A stretch of DNA of 64,000 nucleotides from Parathalassolituus penaei (lineage in GTDB: Bacteria; Pseudomonadota; Gammaproteobacteria; Pseudomonadales; Oceanobacteraceae), in NCBI RefSeq assembly GCF_026626885.1, contig NZ_JAPNOA010000059.1, positions 62,327 through 126,326 on the forward strand. The letters run 5' to 3'. The translations under genes were made by a program, and so were the position numbers. Below are positions 63,426-64,000 of this stretch, piece by piece. Each line of letters starts with the position of its first letter. The first letter of the stretch is position 1. Below the pieces are notes generated by a model. That model was not told the origin of the DNA. It did not search any database and saw nothing but the letters and a program-made list of their open reading frames with translations.

Positions 63426-64000
63426 TTACACCAGAGGCTTTAATCCTAACTGTTGCAAGGTATCCGCCGACACCCGTGCCAGCTCGGTTACCACCCAGCC
63501 CTGATCACCCAATGGCTGAATCAGCAATGGTGTGGCATTTTTTAATGGCGTACAGTCCGGTGTACCAAACATCTGGAAAAACAGCACCCGATACACACTG
63601 CCATGAGCTACAAGCAACGGCAGCGGATATTGGATCAGCGCATCATTCACGGCGGCAACCACACGCCCGACAAACCTATCCCAGCTTTCGCCGCCCTTGG
63701 GGGTTTCCCGATGCAGTGGCTGATTCAGGATCGGAGCTCCTTCCAGCTGGCCAAAATCACGCTCGTTAAAACGCGCATCTGCCAACGCCTGTTGATGCGG
63801 AACAGCAAGCGCAGCCGTTGTACGAGCACGCCCCAGCTGGCTGCTGATTACCTGACTCCACTCGTACGCCAGCCACTCGGCAGCGGCTTTGGCCTGTTCT
63901 TCACCGCGCAGATTGAGGGGAATATCACTACTGCCACAAATGCGTTGCTGATCATTCCAGGCGGTTTCGCCATGGCGCATGTACACAAAAGGTTTTCGAA
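63426..64000 (-). CDS. Histidine phosphatase family protein, 5' end cut by window edge
   Basis: Reading from the right edge, the frame enters as RKPFVYMRHGETAWN, the RHGE catalytic histidine motif of the phosphoglycerate-mutase-like superfamily. The start lies beyond the window, since the ATG at 63986 would cut the conserved strand in half. About 190 residues are visible, with a second conserved histidine near LLVAHGSVYRVLFFQM. It hydrolyses phosphate from small phosphorylated metabolites; family members include cobalamin-pathway and broad-specificity phosphatases. The specific substrate cannot be assigned. Confidence 0.85.
   Translation of the reverse strand, partial: RKPFVYMRHGETAWNDQQRICGSSDIPLNLRGEEQAKAAAEWLAYEWSQVISSQLGRARTTAALAVPHQQALADARFNERDFGQLEGAPILNQPLHRETPKGGESWDRFVGRVVAAVNDALIQYPLPLLVAHGSVYRVLFFQMFGTPDCTPLKNATPLLIQPLGDQGWVVTELARVSADTLQQLGLKPLV

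Overview
The window is a stretch of chromosome from a moderately GC-rich, flagellated marine gammaproteobacterium of the Oceanospirillales/Pseudomonadales kind. Four things point there: an MvaT/MvaU-type H-NS protein, a split pyruvate carboxylase (pycA, pycB) with a divergent LysR gene as in Pseudomonas, an epd-pgk-fba cluster, and Na+-type PomA/PomB stator genes. No species can be named from the sequence alone. Genes are dense and intact. I saw no insertion sequence, CRISPR array or rRNA, and no clear pseudogene.

Layout. 1-1234: one end of an integrative element (start of an integrase, an excisionase-like protein, a divergent small repressor) lying against the 3' end of a tandem pair of initiator tRNA-fMet genes (1235-1464). 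1642-13507: AraC regulator, small iron/envelope hypotheticals, an MltC-like transglycosylase, a DUF1329 protein, TatD, an orphan ParA, MsrA, an MBL hydrolase, two paralogous methyltransferases and RNase II. 13733-21806: MvaT-like silencer, Fur-box feoAB, a BASS-family transporter with a structured leader, a cold-shock protein, hyi-glxR and an HDOD protein. 21807-26211: a three-gene envelope system (aspartyl protease lipoprotein, inactive transglutaminase with 7TM, ATP-grasp) and a pair of complementary bacterioferritin subunits with a Fur-like box. 26483-35938: DUF2947, thrC, DUF3087, a coiled-coil dynamin-like GTPase with an unknown convergent neighbour, an M17 aminopeptidase, ispA and xseB. 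36077-39271: pomA-pomB-PilZ-rsmE. 39303-47000: polyamine block (class I amidotransferase, potIHGF, puuA, speB). 47271-57757: Tim44-domain protein, Gfo/Idh oxidoreductase with LysR, carbonic anhydrase, pycB-pycA with divergent pycR, MAPEG, GST with divergent TetR, a small lipoprotein. 57898-64000: fba-pgk-epd, a highly biased aldehyde dehydrogenase gene and the end of a histidine phosphatase gene.

Links between genes. Iron uptake (feoAB) and storage (bacterioferritin pair) carry near-identical 15-bp Fur-like boxes. Polyamine import (potFGHI), gamma-glutamylation (puuA) and agmatine hydrolysis (speB) form one block. Carbonic anhydrase lies beside the bicarbonate-using pyruvate carboxylase. A PilZ protein with an intact c-di-GMP signature follows the stator genes directly. 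The least explained items are the dynamin-like GTPase pair (30799-33199), the envelope three-gene system (21807-25106) and the tRNA-fMet/integrase junction.
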